A stretch of DNA of 64,000 bases. Origin: Phyllostachys edulis (Eukaryota; Streptophyta; Magnoliopsida; Poales; Poaceae). Each line of letters starts with the position of its first letter. Positions within the stretch are counted from its first letter, which is position 1. Made by a program: the position numbers and the translations under genes. The DNA lies in NCBI GenBank assembly GCA_036346405.1, contig CM070551.1, positions 58,298,488-58,362,487 of the forward strand. The letters run 5' to 3'. Shown here piece after piece: positions 33,141 through 43,283 of this stretch. Under the pieces are notes generated by a model, which saw nothing but the letters and a program-made list of their open reading frames with translations, made no database searches and had not been told where the DNA came from.

Positions 33141-33693
33141 TTTCACTTATTTGTGATGCTTTATTATTGCTTATAGCATAATACAGAGATCTTTTGTAAA
33201 AGCTTTATGTGGATATCATGGGGATATGCTCACGATCTTATTGTGATGGTACAATTGGCAATAGCTTCTTTGGTTTGTCGAAACGATCGTTTTGGTTTTG
33301 TTGAAATCTGTTTTCGACCAAGTGTCGGGATAATCGGTAGTACCGCGTGTAATGCGCGGTACTACCGCATGATGCGGTAGTACCGGCTTGTGTTTACGGT
33401 AGTACCATTACGGTATTACCGCAAGCAAAGCGGTATGGTTTTTCCGAACAAGTGTAATTTGTGTTTTGATTTTCGAGAACAGTAGTACCGCTACTGTGGT
33501 TGTTTTGAGTATCAAGATGAGCAGTATGACCGCCAGAGCGGTATGGATTTTCCAGAGAAGATGTTTTTGGGAAGTTTTGATTTCTTGAGGAATGTACGAT
33601 CATGATTATGGAGTCTTGATACTACGCAAGATCTTGGTAGTACCGCCCTAACACCTGCCAGTAGTACCGATTGTATTTTCAAGTTGGGCCATC

Positions 33694-34233
33694 TTGGTAA
33701 AATGGTTATGGGTTAGGTCAAGTTCATGGGTTTCATGGCATATGTGTTGCATGATGCATGTTTTGACTAACGTGGGTCAAGTTGTGAAGAACTTGTTCCG
33801 GATTCGATTTCTTTGTCTATTGGTGTGCGGTGTAGCTTGGAGGCCAACGACGGTCGTGGCGAGGATGATCGGACTAGGCTTGGAGAGCCGAGGTCCGAAC
33901 GATCGGGATGCGGGTGAGGTCAATGGAGTCAAGCGTGGTACTGTAATGGATAATGGTGACCGAACAGGCGATTCGGCGATCGTTGGATCAAGCGGCGCTG
34001 GGGTCGGTGCAAGTGCCATGGTGGTTCTCGGTGGAGCCGGATGGGAGAGACTTGCCGACATGATGAGAGCCGCTGATCAACCCACACGTGGCGAAGCATG
34101 GGAGGTGCTTCACGAAGATGGGACTCGGTCTTTTGAAAAGATCGAGAAGGGATATTTTGGTAATTGTACCAAATACCGCCTTGGTGACCTTTTGACGACC
34201 CGCGGCGCAAGATGGCGTGGAGAAGCGGATTAG
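33694..34233 (+). CDS. ORF in U3 of the Copia LTR, unrecognised product
   Basis: A 179-codon frame upstream of the TATA box. Its C-terminal third includes RLADMMRAADQPTRGEAWEV and IEKGYFGNCTKYRLGDLL. The same stretch is readable in the other two LTR copies (minus strand, 57,586-57,272 and, with frame differences, 39,643-39,127), with ERLTDMMRVVDQPTRGGAGD and IEKGYFGNFTKYRL. Being in U3 it would be present at the 3' end of the element's RNA. I recognise no domain. Open length may simply reflect recent common origin of the LTRs. Confidence 0.3.
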   Translation: MVKWLWVRSSSWVSWHMCCMMHVLTNVGQVVKNLFRIRFLCLLVCGVAWRPTTVVARMIGLGLESRGPNDRDAGEVNGVKRGTVMDNGDRTGDSAIVGSSGAGVGASAMVVLGGAGWERLADMMRAADQPTRGEAWEVLHEDGTRSFEKIEKGYFGNCTKYRLGDLLTTRGARWRGEAD

Positions 34234-34346
34234 GTCAAGTGGAGATGAAGACGGCGCTTTGAGAAGCGTGCGTGTGTGACCCGTTTGTGTGTGGGCCTTA
34301 ACGGGAGCCCATTAGGGTTACTCTTCTAGAAGGTCTAGGCCTCCAC

Positions 34347-34354
34347 TATAAATA
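34347..34354 (+). promoter_or_regulatory. LTR TATA box (solo LTR)
   Basis: TATAAATA in CTCCACTATAAATAGGAGG. The equivalent positions in the other two LTRs read TATATAAG (39,112-39,119 and 57,154-57,161, minus strand). Transcription would start about 30 bp downstream. Confidence 0.7.
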
Positions 34355-35290
34355 GGAGGGAGGTGGCTGCACCTCCTCCCAACCCTTCAATTGGAAACCC
34401 TAGCTTTTGTTGTTAGGGCTTGAGGAGATTAGTGGGAGGTTAGGGTTCTAGAGAGATGGATTGATTTTCGTGCTCATGTATTGAGTCTTTGTCCTCCATT
34501 GATGGAGTGGCTGTTAACCAATACCATATCAAATCAATCCAAAGAAAGTTCTATCAAAGATGAGTTCATTTGCTTTCTTTCTCTCTATTTGATGATTTTG
34601 AATCTTTCTTTGATCCGCGAGTTTTTGGTTGGTTTCTTGCCGTGATCTAACTTGCTGTGACATGTGGGAACCCATCTGGGATCATCTTGATCATCAATCA
34701 CCCACGAGCAAGCCTCTAGATCATATTTCGATTTTTGCTCAGTTTTGAAGCACACTTCGTTGAAACTGAAAAAGATAGGAACTTTGGATTGGATCTCTGT
34801 GATCCTTGATTGGAATAGGTTCCTAATATCCTTAGGAAGGTGTGTTCCAAATTTGGTGGAGTTTGGCCTCACGGTTTAAAAGTTACGTCGATTTTCGCCT
34901 TCGTTTCAGTCGATTCTGCTCATCGTCAGACAAAAGGTAGTACCAAGATTTTTGCTCGGTAGTACTGCTGATCTTGTAGTATCGCGATGCGGTAGTACCA
35001 AGATTTACAACAACGGTAGTATCAAGACGTAAAAGGTAGTACCGACTTACAACATGGTAGTACCTTTTGCCCCGATTTTTCGTAATTTCTTGAGGAGTTT
35101 GTCATTGTACTTTGAGGGTTTAGGAGTGGTTTCATTACAAGTCTTCCTTTGCGCTTGAGCATTCATCTTCATAGCTTCCATAGCTATTGGAGTGATTTGC
35201 GAATTACGATTTGAATCCATCTTTTGAGAAAAAGTGAGCGTGCTCCTATTCACCCCCCCCTCTAGTCGCCTTTTTCGGTCCAACACTTTA

Positions 35291-36535
35291 TTATTCCTTA
35301 TAGCCTTGGGTCAGAGAAGGGTATTTCAAAAAGAACAAAGACTACAATAGTTTCTAGACAACACAACAAGCTTGACCGACACTAATTAATGCCTCTTTGA
35401 GGAAGGTTATTCACAACAAACACAATAAGAATGATCTACCCTCCTTAACAGTCAATACCAATTTATCACAACAATTGGATGACCTGATTAGTTGTTTGCA
35501 ATTGCAGTAGCTGACACTGAATGTAGATCTTAGCAGATGCACTCTAGTGCGAGTCCATTATAAAATAAATAAATAACGGGATATGATCTCTGCGTATGCA
35601 ATATATTTTTATGAATGTAGATCTTAGCTGTGTACTCATCTTTCAATCTCATTGCTGCACCAACCATATTATTAGCATAGCATTTAGCAATGTTTACTAG
35701 GAAGTTACTAAACCAATGCTGAACGTATCAAAAAACCAATCTTCATTTTATTTTAAAAATGTTAAATTTATTGAGAAGAAGCAAGAAGCATTCATACGAA
35801 GGAAACTATATATTGCACAGCTTGTCGTTGATTGTTGGACTTATAAATAGTTTGAATGTGCAATGGAACCAAGAAGCATACAATTTTTAGCTACATAGAA
35901 AGTAAGAAAGTCGGCAAGTAAAAATAGCAAAGCAAAGGAGTACATAAGCACATACCAAGCTATTGATCCAAAACAATCCTAGATTGGAATTTATAAACTC
36001 GACTAAATTAGAACCGATCCATGGAAGAGTACTAGTCTCAAGGCAAGACATTAGAGTTAGTATGGCCTCACACAAAGATAGGCAAAGGCAAATCAGATGG
36101 CCTATCTTTGTGCAAGGGTAAACTCAATTTCATTTGTTAGGATGCTTTACACAACAACTTTCAAACTGCACCTGTGAAGTGTTTGGTAGGAGATTAATGA
36201 GAGAAGGTGACATATACTTACCTGGCTAAGACACGTAGAGATAATAAGTTAATTTTGATTCGTCCCTTTTATAAAACACAAGAAGCATGATCTACATCGA
36301 TTAATGCTTCTCAAAACCTAGGTTTAATTTTTGATTTACAATTCAGCAATTCGCCAACAATGATATATTGATATGCATGCATCATATGGGGCAAATCGCC
36401 ACTTTGTTAATCGATAAGGTTGGATACTAGCAGACAAACCGAACCTTTCTTGATATAATAAAGTACACACATAAAGTTGGACCCCAAAGCAATTTTGTAG
36501 AACATAGAAGCAGATGTGAATATTCAGTCACTTAC
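35291..36535 (-). other. Intron of the old CACTA ORF1 (right of the solo LTR)
   Basis: AT-rich and without coding. It lies between ORF1 exon 2 (ending 36,536) and the solo LTR. The sequence just after the right CTTTA (CTTTATTATTCCTTATAGCC) resembles 33,159-33,180 on the left side. Confidence 0.5.
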
Positions 36536-36752
36536 CCAAAAACTTTCCTCCACCAAGGTAAACAAATTGTCAAATTGTATTTCTCCTTCAGCAGTGGTGG
36601 TATCTTCAGCAGCCTTGTAGTGGCAACATGTCCATGCAAGATCCCGCCTTCCTCTGTAGGTGACCAAGCCAGGGAAGTGCCATCGAATCAACACACCAAT
36701 TATGTCGTTCGGAAGTCTACATTTCTCACTCCCGCCTTCTTCTCGCCATTGC
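36536..36752 (-). pseudogene. CACTA ORF1, exon 2
   Basis: On the minus strand, between an acceptor (atgtag before GCAATGG) and a donor (TTTTTGG before gtaagt), it reads IGVLIRWHFPGLVTYRGRRD, LAWTCCHYKAAEDTTTAEGE and IQFDNLFTLVEESFW. The pattern G-x-L-x-R-x-x-F-P-G-x-V...AWTxxHYxAA...F is typical of grass CACTA ORF1. Confidence 0.75.
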
Positions 36753-36823
36753 CTACATATTAGTTTTTTTTTGAGGTATGCAAGTAAGTGGGCTAATTAG
36801 TGAAAGTGCAAACAGTTACTTAC

Positions 36824-37128
36824 GTGTTGCCAATAGGAATGATGACAGTCTTGTCCTCCTCTTGGGTTGGTCGTCGTGGTAGGTTCGCAGGTCCTCACAA
36901 CCAAAAATCATGTGTTGTAGTATTGCCCTTCGCCTCATGGTGCTCATCCTCCTCACCCTCCGCCTTAGGGTGCTCTTCCTCCTCACCCTCTGCCTCAGGG
37001 TGCTCATCCTCCACATCATCAGCACGCGAGGGCTGCGGGGTACAAGAGCCTGATCTACTATAGGTAGACACCACGCTGCTCCCTCGAGGGGCCGCGGCTG
37101 CCCTCCCCCCAAGCAAATCGTAATACAA
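36824..37128 (-). pseudogene. CACTA ORF1, first coding exon with in-frame TGA
   Basis: Starts MYYDLLGGRAAAAPRGSSVV (the first codon may be GTA/ATG-adjacent; start is uncertain). It continues with an acidic repeat EDEHPEAEGEEEEHPKAEGE and reaches FWL-TGA at 36,895-36,897. Beyond the stop the same frame continues GPANLPRRPTQEEDKTVIIP to a gtaagt donor at 36,823. The TGA replaces a probable Arg (CGA). The acidic low-complexity N-terminus and GPA-LP-RP motif suit CACTA ORF1. Confidence 0.72.
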
Positions 37129-37559
37129 TGCTTATGCTGAATCGGTTGTAGGACAGGTTTTACCTGAGGTCGCTGGCGTCGGTAGCTGCAGCAGCATTGG
37201 CAGATGAGGAGTAGGATGGAGGCCTTGGCTGCTGCGGGTGTGGCGGTGAGGTGGAGGTGATGGAGGAGGGGGGGGCGGAGGCGACGCACGCTGGATCTGA
37301 GAGGGAGGCGGTGGAGGAGGTGGGCGGCGAGACGACGCTAAGGCTGGATCTCGAGAGGAGGAGGTGGAGGAGGTGTGGCACTGTGGTCTGGGTGGCGACG
37401 AGGCTGAGGCGGTGGAGGAGGGTGTGCTGATGAGGCGGAGGTGAAGGCGGTGGAGGAGCGTGTGGCGGCGGGGTCGGGTGTGGCGATGAGGAGAAAGCTG
37501 AATGGGGAATGAGTGTTAGGGTAAGCACTGTGCGCGCGGGTGGGGGAAATTTTGGCGCC
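37129..37559 (-). other. 5'-UTR-like GC-rich region of the old CACTA
   Basis: On the minus strand this CT/CCACC-rich segment ends in GACCTCAG/gtaaaacc at about 37,163, a plausible donor of a leader exon upstream of the ORF1 start. Long Pro/Ser-rich frames here are compositional. Its left-to-right merge with the LTR fragment near 37,560 is unclear. Confidence 0.4.
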
Positions 37560-38188
37560 ACTTGGAAAATGAACAGTAGAGATTGGATCGGCCCGCACGC
37601 GTGTACGTGGTGGGACCCACTGGTAGCAAAACAAAGGAATTGGGCCCACTGGTCAGCGAAAAGGAATGAACGAAAACGTTCGGACTAACGGAGCTAACCG
37701 TCGGATTTTGATCGGACGGCTCACAACAAGTGTGACGTTCGGACCTCCGAACAGTAGAACAAGATCTGACCGTCAAATCTTGATCGAACGGTCCAAGTCA
37801 GGCAGAGCGGCATGCGCACGTGCGGAAGCTAGACCGCACAGGAGTTGGGCCGGATTTGAAAAGGATTGGGTTTAGGCCCAGAGCTAATTTTTGATATTTA
37901 AATAGCTTTTCCTTTTTAGAAAATACTGAAAATTCAAATAAGCAATAGAAAATAGCAAATGAACTTGGAAAAATTCTAGAAAATTCTATAAAATATATAC
38001 AAGCACATAGAACCCAAATAAAATAGTTTTGGCCACTGTTCATGTTGACTTTAGTCATATTAAATTGTTTTGATGTACAAAGTCCATATTAAGCTTTTCA
38101 ATTAAATTCAAATAAAATCCAAATGGTGAATTTTCTCCTACTAACTATTTAAAGGAATTTTTAAAGCTCAGAAAATTGGGATGTTACA
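37560..38188 (-). mobile_element. LTR fragment, same family as 1-190
   Basis: The minus strand begins TGTAACATCCCAATTTTC at 38,188. It passes through an AT-rich zone to a promoter-like zone with repeated GATCAAGATTTGACGGTCAG / CGGACGGTTAGC motifs (37,690-37,800). It matches 1-190 over that copy's full length. It is truncated at about 37,560 against CACTA sequence; the remainder of the LTR is not found. Confidence 0.75.
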
Positions 38189-38340
38189 GAGCTTGAGCCT
38201 ACCTCGGAGCCGCTCGAGCACCCATGACCCCTCTATTGAGTTTCCCTCTTCACACCGCGCCCATTTTGCCCAGCCCAAGCTTCTTTCATCCAGTGAATCG
38301 CTAGGGGTGATTTACTCATTTTCGACTCGAGCAGTCATAG

Positions 38341-40312
38341 TGTAGGACCGGAATGGCGACTAGTGGGGGGGTGAATAGGAGCTCAAACAATTTTTGCAAT
38401 CCCTATAGAGCAGCAACAATAAATCAGAACCTCTACTGCAAAAGACCAAAATCGGTACTACCGCCATTGTTAGTGCGGTACTACCGCATTGCGGTACTAC
38501 CGCTGTTCAGAGAGCGGTATGACCAATTTTCCTGGAGTTCTTGCTGACAACAGGGTTTTAAACCTAAAATCGATACAACTTTTGATTCAACCAACCAAAA
38601 CCTACTAAACTTGAAACATAACTCCTATAGGATATCTCTAACCTATTCCAATCATCTATTCAACAGATCCACATCAAAGTTTTGACCTTTTCAAGAATTG
38701 ATGAAGAACAGTTCAAAAACAGGCCAAATACCTAAATCTGATTCTAGGCTTGCTCGTGGGCTATGGATAATCAAGATGATCTTAGATGGTCTCCCACAAG
38801 TCACAAAGAAGCATAAGCAATGTATGAATCAAGGAAAACCAGTGGATCAACAAAATCACCAAAACATCAAAGTAAGGTGCAAGAACAAGAAAAAGAACGA
38901 AGAGAGCTCATCTCAAAGAACTTGCAAGGATTGATGGATGATTGATGATTCATGGTTACAGCCACTCCATCTTAGAGGGCACAACTCATTACATGAGCAT
39001 ACAAGGCATCAATCCCTAAACCCTAGCTCTCCTCTTCCTTTTCTAAACCCTAAGACCAAAAAGGGTTTTTCTCAATGGACACCTTCACACTGTTGGAACC
39101 AGCACACAAGGCTTATATAGTGGAGGCTAGGATTCTAGGAATATTCCATTAGGGCACCCATTAAACCCTAACTCACAATGGGTTAACACACGCACGCATC
39201 TCAAAGCGTCGTCTCCATCTTTGATTGACCTAAACCGCTTTTCCAAGCGCCGACCCGTGCCGTAGTTTGGCCAGCAAGTCATAAAGGCGGTATTTGGTGA
39301 AATTACCAAAATACCCCTTCTCGATCCTTCTCCATGAACCGAGTCCAACTCGTCGGCAATCGCCGCTTCCGCCACGTGTGGGTTGATCAACGGCCTCATC
39401 ATGTCGGCCGCCTCTCCCGTCCAATCCCATCGAACCTCCAAGGCACTTGTACCGACCTCGCCGCTTGATCCAACCAACAGATCGAATCGCCTGCTCGATC
39501 AACCTCGCCCATTCTCGCGCCATGCTTGAGTCACCCGACTCAACCGCATCCATGATCGCTTCGACTCTCGCTTCCAAGCTTAGTCCCGATCCTCCTCGCT
39601 GACCGTCGTTGACTCGCAAGCCACACCGCAAAGAATAGACCAAGAAATCGTCTCCGCAATAAGTTCTTCACAACTTGACCCACGTTAGCTCAAAACATGC
39701 AATATGCAACATATATGCATTAACAAATATGGATATGACATAACCCAAAATCAATTCTCAAATTGTAATAACATTCAAGACAAAAACGGTATTACCACCA
39801 TGTTATGGTTCAGATTATCAAGATCAAGGGTCGATCAAGACCCACAACTCAAGGGTCGTATCGCTACCCAAATGAAATCCAAAATTCTCCAAAACCACTC
39901 CTCCGAATTTGCATACCGCAAAACAACGGTCATACCAAAGTGCAGATATCGCCAAGCAAGATGCGGTCATACCGCCCACAAGGAAATCCAAGACCATTTT
40001 GCATTCATTCTGGTTTTTCCATACCGCTTAACAACAAACGGTCGTACCGTGACGCGGTAGTACCGCAGCTTCCAAGCCGGTACTACCGATACCAGAAGAT
40101 CCCTACGCTCTCACAAAGACCTCCTAAGAAGACACCGCACTACTAAAGCCGGTCGTTAAGAAAGCGGTATTATCATGTTAACACTCCTCAGATTACCGAT
40201 TATCCCGATAGCTTTCAAACTTTCTGACAAACATGAAATCCAACAAACCTTCAACCAAATTTCCAATTGTATCATCACCTAGGATCATGAGCATATCCTC
40301 GTGGTGTTCACA
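38341..40312 (-). repeat. 3' LTR of the Copia element
   Basis: 1,972 bp from TGTAGGACCGG (38,341) to GGTGTTCACA (40,312), so TG...CA on either strand. It contains several CGGTACTACCG units and a minus-strand TATATAAG. It matches the split 5' LTR and the solo LTR at 33,208-35,285. Confidence 0.93.
39112..39119 (-). promoter_or_regulatory. LTR TATA box (3' LTR)
   Basis: Minus strand TATATAAG in CCTCCACTATATAAGCC, aligned to the TATAAATA of the solo LTR. Confidence 0.65.
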
Positions 40313-40326
40313 ATCTCCCTCTTGAT
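40313..40326 (-). other. Polypurine tract of the Copia element
   Basis: The minus strand reads AAGAGGGAGAT immediately before the TGTGAACACC start of the 3' LTR, the expected location and composition of the plus-strand primer. Confidence 0.7.
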
Positions 40327-41685
40327 GAACACATTGGCAGTAACCCAAAAATGAATGTTTTGAGGTTTGAAAGTAAAAGAAAACAAGTTTTCGCACAAAG
40401 GCACAATTTGGTCTTTTAGCAAGTAAAAGCAAGGAAGGTGACCAAATTGGCTTCAGAATAGTTTCAGCAAGTGAGATAAGGCAAAGAAAGCAAGAGAAGC
40501 TTCAAATTCCAGAAACGAGCCAAAAAACTCACTTTAGGTCCAAAGGAAAGAGCAATTTTTCAACCTGACCTAAACCAAAACAACATTTTTGTAAAATTTT
40601 TCTCCCCCTTTGACAATGAATTCATCAAGGTGCATGGAGAAGATTGAGCATAAATGGAATGGAATGGCTGCAATTTTGTAATTTTTCATTTTTTCATTTT
40701 TTTTTTGTTTTTAACTTGAGCAAAAGGAGCCATGAAGATTATCCAGGGAGACTGTACAAGTATTACACCAAGCTATATTATGTGAAGAAGCTATGTTCAA
40801 TCATGGCAAAACATGTACAGCAAAGCTAAGGCCAAAATAGCAATAATCTAAGAGTAAATGAATTGAAGGCATGACATGGTGCTCAAGATCATAGTTTCAC
40901 TAAAGGTATCCAAAAATGAGTCAGGCCATGTCTATAAGCTAAATGGAGCCAAAAGCTAGAAAATGAGTCAATTTTGAGCATTTGAGATCAATTTTGAATC
41001 AATTTGTTCAAGCACTTAGAATTTAGCACTTTGAGCACTTTGCTGAAAATGATTGGTTTTATCTTAGTAAAGCAAGTCCTGGACTAGGAGCCATCCACAA
41101 CTGCCTCCTAAGCTTCAACCAATTGCCAATTTGTTTTCTTAGCATTGTGCTAGATCTCAAGCCTCACTACGACCATCCCAAGCAACAAAAGCTTAAGAGA
41201 GTGGTCTAGGTCATCCAAAACTCCCCCTGAGTTCATGCCTAGTGCAATGGCAAGCTGTCTCATGAGAAAGAATTGGTGAGATCAGTTTTTTCGCACAGAA
41301 AAGCTCAATTTTCATTTGCTTGACTTAAGAATTATCATAGCTCAATTTAATACTCAAAATAAGTTCAAGACTCAATAAAGCCTATATGACATGGCATGAA
41401 TCATGAAAGGATCACTACAACAAAACTAGTCACAAGATCCAACAAGTCATGTTTTGATTCAATTTTCTCAGAGATAATAAAGCTAGCATGGCAAAAGCTA
41501 AGCTATACAAGAAAAACCATAAAAGAAGTCTAGCAGACTAGCACAAGATATGGCAAGGTATGAAGCATGAAAACAAGTCATACAAGGATAATAATCAAAG
41601 CTCTATGAGTTTATATTACAATGCAAGTTGCTGAATTTAAAAATGCATTATGATACAAATGAATGCAAAAAGAGCAAACTCCCCC
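40327..41685 (-). other. Non-coding 3' internal region of the Copia element
   Basis: About 1.35 kb between the end of pol and the polypurine tract. Opie/SIRE-type elements often have a long spacer or an envelope-like ORF here. I see no open frame that suggests an envelope. Confidence 0.6.
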
Positions 41686-42285
41686 TCAAAGCAGGCCAAG
41701 AGAACTAATAACCCCCAACTCTCCCCACAAAGAAGCAAAACGAGAAGAATCAAGAGCTTTAGTGAAAATATCCGCAACCTGCCGCTCGGACTCTACAAAG
41801 TGAAGCACAACATCACCCTTCTCAACATGGTCTCTAAGGAAATGATATCTAACATCAATGTGCTTAGTCCTAGAATTTTGCAATCGGGTTTTTGGCAATG
41901 TTAATGGCGTAAGTGTTGTCACGTAAAAGAGGAACACTATCCAAAGACAACCCATAGTCCCAAGAGTAGATAAGATCCGAAAACCCGAGAGCAACCATCG
42001 GGTCAGAGCTACATACTCGACCTAAGAAGGGTCTCAGGCAACAGAGGACTGTTTCCTAGATGACCAAGAGATAAGAGATGTGCCTAAAAAATGACAAGTG
42101 CCAAAAGTACTCTTCCTATCCACTCTACATCCAGCAAAATCAGTATCAAAAAAAGCCCGAATAGAGAGAGTAGAAGAAGAAGAATACCAAAGTCCAAAGT
42201 CAAGAGTGTCCTGGAGGTACCTGAATATGCGACGCACTGCTTGACGATGAGAAGCTCGAGGAAGCTCGAATCGAGTGCATGACAC
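41686..42285 (-). pseudogene. Copia RNase H domain
   Basis: Two frames together read RNase H: RASHRQAVRRIFRYLQDTLD, DTDFAGCRVDRKSTFGTCHF and SWSSRKQSSVA (42,285-42,034), then after a frame break NSRTKHIDVRYHFLRDHVEK and ESERQVADIFTKALDSSRFA (to 41,686). These are the Copia ADWAGC, KSTSG, RSKHIDIRYHF and ADIFTK motifs. It ends at a plausible polyprotein stop. Confidence 0.87.
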
Positions 42286-42294
42286 ACAAAGAAG

Positions 42295-43283
42295 TCAGTA
42301 TGTCCTACCGGCCGTGAGATAGAGGAGAGGGCCGATCATGCTACGGTACTCCTTCTGGTCCACGGGCTCTCCATCCTCATCAGGGTCCAGCACGGTGGTC
42401 GTGGCAATGGGAGTAGACATTGGCCTACTGCTTCCCATATCAAAGCGCCGAAGAAGGTCCTTTGTATACTTACTTTGATGAATGAAGGTGCCTTCTTTCA
42501 GTTGCTTGACTTGAAGACCAAGGAAGAAGGTCAATTCGCCCATCATGCTCATCTCGAACTCCCTACTCATAGAATCTGAAAATCTGGAGCATGAGAAGAA
42601 CCACCGAATATAATGTCATCCATATAAATCTGAACCAACAAAAAGTCATTGCCATGCTTGAGAGTGAACAAGGTTTTATCAACTAATCCCATTTTGAAAT
42701 CATTTTTAAGCAGAAAACTCTTAAGCCTATCATACCAAGCTCTAGGGGCTTGCTTCAATCCATACAAGGCTTTGGAGAGTTTAAAAACATGGTTTGGGAA
42801 CTTAGGATTGTCAAAAGCAGGTGGTTGCTTGACAAAGACCTCTTCTTCTATGAAACCATTCAGAAAAGCACTTTTGACATCCATTTGAAATAGCTTGAAG
42901 CCCTTGGATGCCGCAAATGCTAGCAAAATGCGAATGGCTTCTAATCTAGCTACAGGAGCAAAGGTCTCCTCAAAGTCTAAGCCCTCTACCCGAAAACCCT
43001 TGAGCTACAAGTCTAGCCTTATTGTAACTACCAACCCATCTTCACTTTGCTTATTTTTGAAAACCCATTTTGTTCCAATTACATTATGATTAGGTGGAGG
43101 TTCAACTAAGGTCCAGACTTTGTTTCTTTCAAAATTTTCAAGTTCTTCATGCATGGCATTGACCCAAGAGGCATCGAAAGAGCATGGGTGACATCTCGGG
43201 TTCAAAAGAAACAACAAATGCGTAATGTGCATGGGAATCAGAGAATGAACCCGAGCGAGTGACTCGCTCATGAAGATCCCCAA
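42295..43283 (-). pseudogene. Copia reverse transcriptase
   Basis: Minus-strand segments 43,283-43,005, 42,926-42,567 and 42,570-42,295 cover RT: WVNAMHEELENFERNKVWTL, IGTKWVFKNK, FQMDVKSAFLNGFIEEEVFV, FKLSKALYGLKQAPRAWYDR, the catalytic YMDD at 42,615-42,626, and EFEMSMMGELTFFLGLQVKQ followed by HQSKYTKDLLRRF. A break near 42,930-43,000 and another near 42,570 disrupt the frame. Confidence 0.9.

Larger units (their letters stand above)
33208..35285 (+). mobile_element. Solo LTR of the Opie/Ji-like Copia family
   Basis: Begins TGTGGATATCATGGGGATAT and ends CGGTCCAACA. Exact CTTTA duplications flank it (33,203-33,207 and 35,286-35,290). It is homologous to the LTRs at 38,341-40,312 and 47,558-58,326 in the opposite orientation, sharing GGTAGTACCGC-type repeats, a TATA box at 34,347-34,354, and a 3' part ending in CCTATTCACCCCC. 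No internal sequence adjoins either side, so it is a solo LTR formed by LTR-LTR recombination. It sits in an intron of the older CACTA's ORF1. Confidence 0.93.
26142..37560 (-). mobile_element. Old CACTA element with nested insertions, right end lost
   Basis: The left terminus CACTACCAGAAACACGG (26,142) is followed by a subterminal block (to about 26,600) of ACACTCGGGAAA/TTTCCCGAGTGT units. On the minus strand, exons of a CACTA ORF1 protein run from 37,128 to about 28,830, with a 5'-UTR-like GC-rich exon at about 37,160-37,500. A younger CACTA (29,608-32,932) and a solo LTR (33,208-35,285) are nested within. No right-hand CACTA terminus or CTCGGGAA repeats are seen before the LTR fragment that starts near 37,560, so the right end is missing or displaced. 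No TNP2 transposase is recognised. Confidence 0.72.

Noticed and set aside
37160..37649. 133- and 103-codon Pro/Ser/His-rich ORFs
   Set aside because: Low-complexity CACTA leader sequence; better explained as untranslated exon next to the ORF1 start.
39009..39060. Telomere-like CCCTAAACCCTAG words (also near 34,385 and 57,056)
   Set aside because: Only one or two units, at the same place in each Copia LTR; part of the LTR rather than interstitial telomere.
40327..41685. Envelope-like ORF expected in some SIRE elements
   Set aside because: No open frame longer than about 60-80 codons and no membrane segments in the spacer between RNase H and the 3' LTR.
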